From assembly GCA_031969915.1 (NCBI GenBank), contig DALYJJ010000133.1, positions 1 through 15,680 of the forward strand: a stretch of DNA of 15,680 nucleotides, written 5' to 3'. Both the position numbers and the translations under genes were made by a program. Position 1 is the first letter of the stretch, and each line of letters starts with the position of its first letter. This document shows positions 13,857 through 15,680 of the stretch, piece by piece. A model generated the notes under the pieces. The model saw nothing but the letters and a program-made list of their open reading frames with translations, searched no databases and was not told where the DNA came from. This DNA is from DALYJJ01 sp031969915 (GTDB lineage: Bacteria > Acidobacteriota > Terriglobia > Bryobacterales > Bryobacteraceae).

Positions 13857-15680
13857 TCAGCGGCGCCACCGCAACCCGGCGAACACGCGTACGCCTGGCG
13901 CGTCGATGCCCGATCCATGCACGCGGTAGCTGCGATCGAGGAGGTTCGTCGCACCCAGGCTCAGATCCCACGATGCTCGCAGCCGCACGCCCCCGCGGAC
14001 GTCCAACGCGAGCCAGCCCGCGGTCTCGCGAAAGAGAGGCACTCGCGTGCCGTCGCCGGTTACCAGGACGCCGTTCACCACCGCACCCAGCGGCAGCACG
14101 CGGTCCTGAATTTGCCGCAGTGTTTCGCCCGTGGGGACGAACACGCCCCCGTTAAGATACGGGGCCACCACCGAACCGGCGAAGAACGATGCGATATCGC
14201 TCCGCCGCCGCGAAGCGCCGATGCGTTCGTCGTCGACGTCTCCCGGATTCAGGCGCCTTTGCGCACCGGCCGCGGAGACGCCGGCCTCCCACCACCAGCG
14301 GCCGGAGGAAGGAACACAGCGCAGGGCGAAGCGTCCCTGTTGCGGCGGCAGCCGGCGGGCCGGCCGGTTCGGGCTGAGGTCGCGGCCCACCAGGTAGCTA
14401 TAGTTGGCGCGGACGCTCCAGCGGCGCGACCAGGAGCGCTCCAGGAGCGACTCCCATCCGTAGTAGCGGCTCTGGCCGTCGTTCACGAACGCCTTCACCG
14501 CACGGGGATCCAGCGCGGTGGCCACCGCCACCACGCCTTGCGCCCTCTGCTCGGGCGTGGGCGCAACCACCGTGACCGGGACGCCACCCAACTCCGCGGG
14601 CGGGTTGGCGGCGGGAAAGAGCAAGGTCCTCCGCACGATCGGATCGTAGAGGTTCATCCAGAAGCCTTGCGTCCGCAGATACAGACCTCGAGTCTGAACG
14701 CGAACTCCCGCTTCGTAGTTGATCGAGGTTTCCGGTCTCAGCTCGCGCAGCGGGGCGCCGCTGGTGAGCGCGCCTTCTCCGGCGTCGCGGCTCAACAAGG
14801 GGCGGTACGGCATGGCCTGAAGCGCCGGTATTTCAAAGCCCAATCCGGTCAAACCCACCGCGCCCAGGTCATTCATGTTTGGCGCCCGAAAGCCGCGGCC
14901 GGCCATGGCCTGGAGGGCCACCTGCCGGGTCCACTGCCACGACACTCCGGAATGGAACGTTGCATCGCGGAAGGTCTGCGCGGTATCGGTAACGCCCAGG
15001 CTCGCTCCCGACAGATCGCGGTTCCTGCCGGCGAACGTGCGCGCGCGCACCAGGGTCCAACGCGCGCCCGCCGACACGCGCACGCGTTCGCGCAACAGGT
15101 GAATCGTGTTCTGCGAAAACAGGCCCGCCGTGGTGTACCGCGAACCGTTCGGGTAGAGGGCGCGGACCTCCTGGCTTCGGCCGGTTCGCGGATCGTCCTC
15201 CCGGCGCACGGAGAAGACATTCTCGCGGTACACTTCGCCCCCGAAGACGCCGAGCCAGCGGCTCCGCAGGTGGGTTGCCGCCTGGGCGGTGTAGCCGAAC
15301 GCATCCACGCGGTTCCTGTCGCGCGTGATGACGCCGGTGCTCAGCAGGCCTTGCCGAACGGAACCGTCGCGCTGCGAGTTCACCGAAAACGTGCTCGCCA
15401 GCGAATCCAATCCGCCGGGGGAAAGAATCTCGTGCCGCAGATAGAACAACTGCAGGCCCTGTGGCTCCAGGGCAGCCTGCCAGCGTCCCAAGCCGCCGAG
15501 CTGGTCGCGGTACGACCGGACGCCCTGCAATCCGCCACGCTGGAACCAAAACGTCAGACTCTGCCGCTCCGAGGGCCGGATGGCCAACTTGGAGTGCGCG
15601 CCGGTCCGGTCGAACGACGTGCCCTGCAACCGGCTTCCGAGCAGCCGTTGCACGCCCTCGGGCTCGAGGCCGAGAAATCG
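13857..15680 (-). CDS. TonB-dependent outer-membrane receptor, beta-barrel part (partial at right edge)
   Basis: The frame is open to the right edge, giving 607 residues without a true N-terminus. The signal peptide, TonB box and most or all of the plug domain lie outside the window. What remains is the barrel: alternating strands and loops such as VRVSAGARWTLVRARTF, the conserved FRAPNMNDLG, SINYEAGVRVQTRGLYLRTQ, YYGWESLLERSWSRRW and SVRANYSYLVGRDLSPNRP. The C-terminus, ATNLLDRSYRVHGSGIDAPG...VFAGLRWRR, is the TonB_dep_Rec terminal strand, although it ends in Arg-Arg rather than an aromatic residue. Such receptors import siderophores, cobalamin or glycans using TonB energy. The substrate cannot be told from the barrel. 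The ATG at 15653 is internal, not a start. Confidence 0.88.
   Translation of the reverse strand, partial: RFLGLEPEGVQRLLGSRLQGTSFDRTGAHSKLAIRPSERQSLTFWFQRGGLQGVRSYRDQLGGLGRWQAALEPQGLQLFYLRHEILSPGGLDSLASTFSVNSQRDGSVRQGLLSTGVITRDRNRVDAFGYTAQAATHLRSRWLGVFGGEVYRENVFSVRREDDPRTGRSQEVRALYPNGSRYTTAGLFSQNTIHLLRERVRVSAGARWTLVRARTFAGRNRDLSGASLGVTDTAQTFRDATFHSGVSWQWTRQVALQAMAGRGFRAPNMNDLGAVGLTGLGFEIPALQAMPYRPLLSRDAGEGALTSGAPLRELRPETSINYEAGVRVQTRGLYLRTQGFWMNLYDPIVRRTLLFPAANPPAELGGVPVTVVAPTPEQRAQGVVAVATALDPRAVKAFVNDGQSRYYGWESLLERSWSRRWSVRANYSYLVGRDLSPNRPARRLPPQQGRFALRCVPSSGRWWWEAGVSAAGAQRRLNPGDVDDERIGASRRRSDIASFFAGSVVAPYLNGGVFVPTGETLRQIQDRVLPLGAVVNGVLVTGDGTRVPLFRETAGWLALDVRGGVRLRASWDLSLGATNLLDRSYRVHGSGIDAPGVRVFAGLRWRR

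Overview
The window is a GC-rich, densely packed bacterial chromosome segment with no rRNA, tRNA, CRISPR array, insertion sequence or phage genes visible. The gene content fits a soil-type Acidobacteriota, perhaps of the Solibacter/Bryobacter kind: a secreted FAD-dependent oxidoreductase, a TonB-dependent receptor, a CHASE2 sensor kinase with an NtrC-type regulator, TPR and DUF898 proteins, and acidobacterial-looking hypothetical secreted proteins. This placement is inferred from gene content only. Both window edges cut through genes.

Left part (1-4260): a minus-strand two-component pair, a CHASE2 membrane histidine kinase followed after 2 bases by a sigma-54-type response regulator. The regulator's reading frame runs in frame, without a Fis-type helix-turn-helix, into what looks like an internal piece of an RND efflux transporter. 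This is either a contig-edge chimera or a rearrangement, and it is the oddest feature in the window. A membrane family-2 glycosyltransferase starts back to back with the kinase, 8 bases away.

Middle (4255-6664): a short secreted protein of unknown function diverges from a PBP4/DacB-type D-Ala-D-Ala carboxypeptidase across a 30-base gap. An FmdB-type zinc-ribbon protein follows the carboxypeptidase.

Centre right (6668-11864): three genes read on the minus strand, a cupin-like protein resembling class I mannose-6-phosphate isomerase, a large secreted TPR - transmembrane - DUF898 (YjgN-like) fusion, and an M48 metallopeptidase that overlaps the fusion gene by 4 bases (ATGA). The last two look like one translationally coupled cell-envelope module and are the best candidate here for an uncharacterised system.

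Right part (11948-15680): a 56-residue putative zinc-finger protein, a secreted FAD-dependent oxidoreductase, and, converging on it across a hairpin, the beta-barrel part of a TonB-dependent receptor that continues past the right edge. No gene-free stretch exceeds 100 bases.
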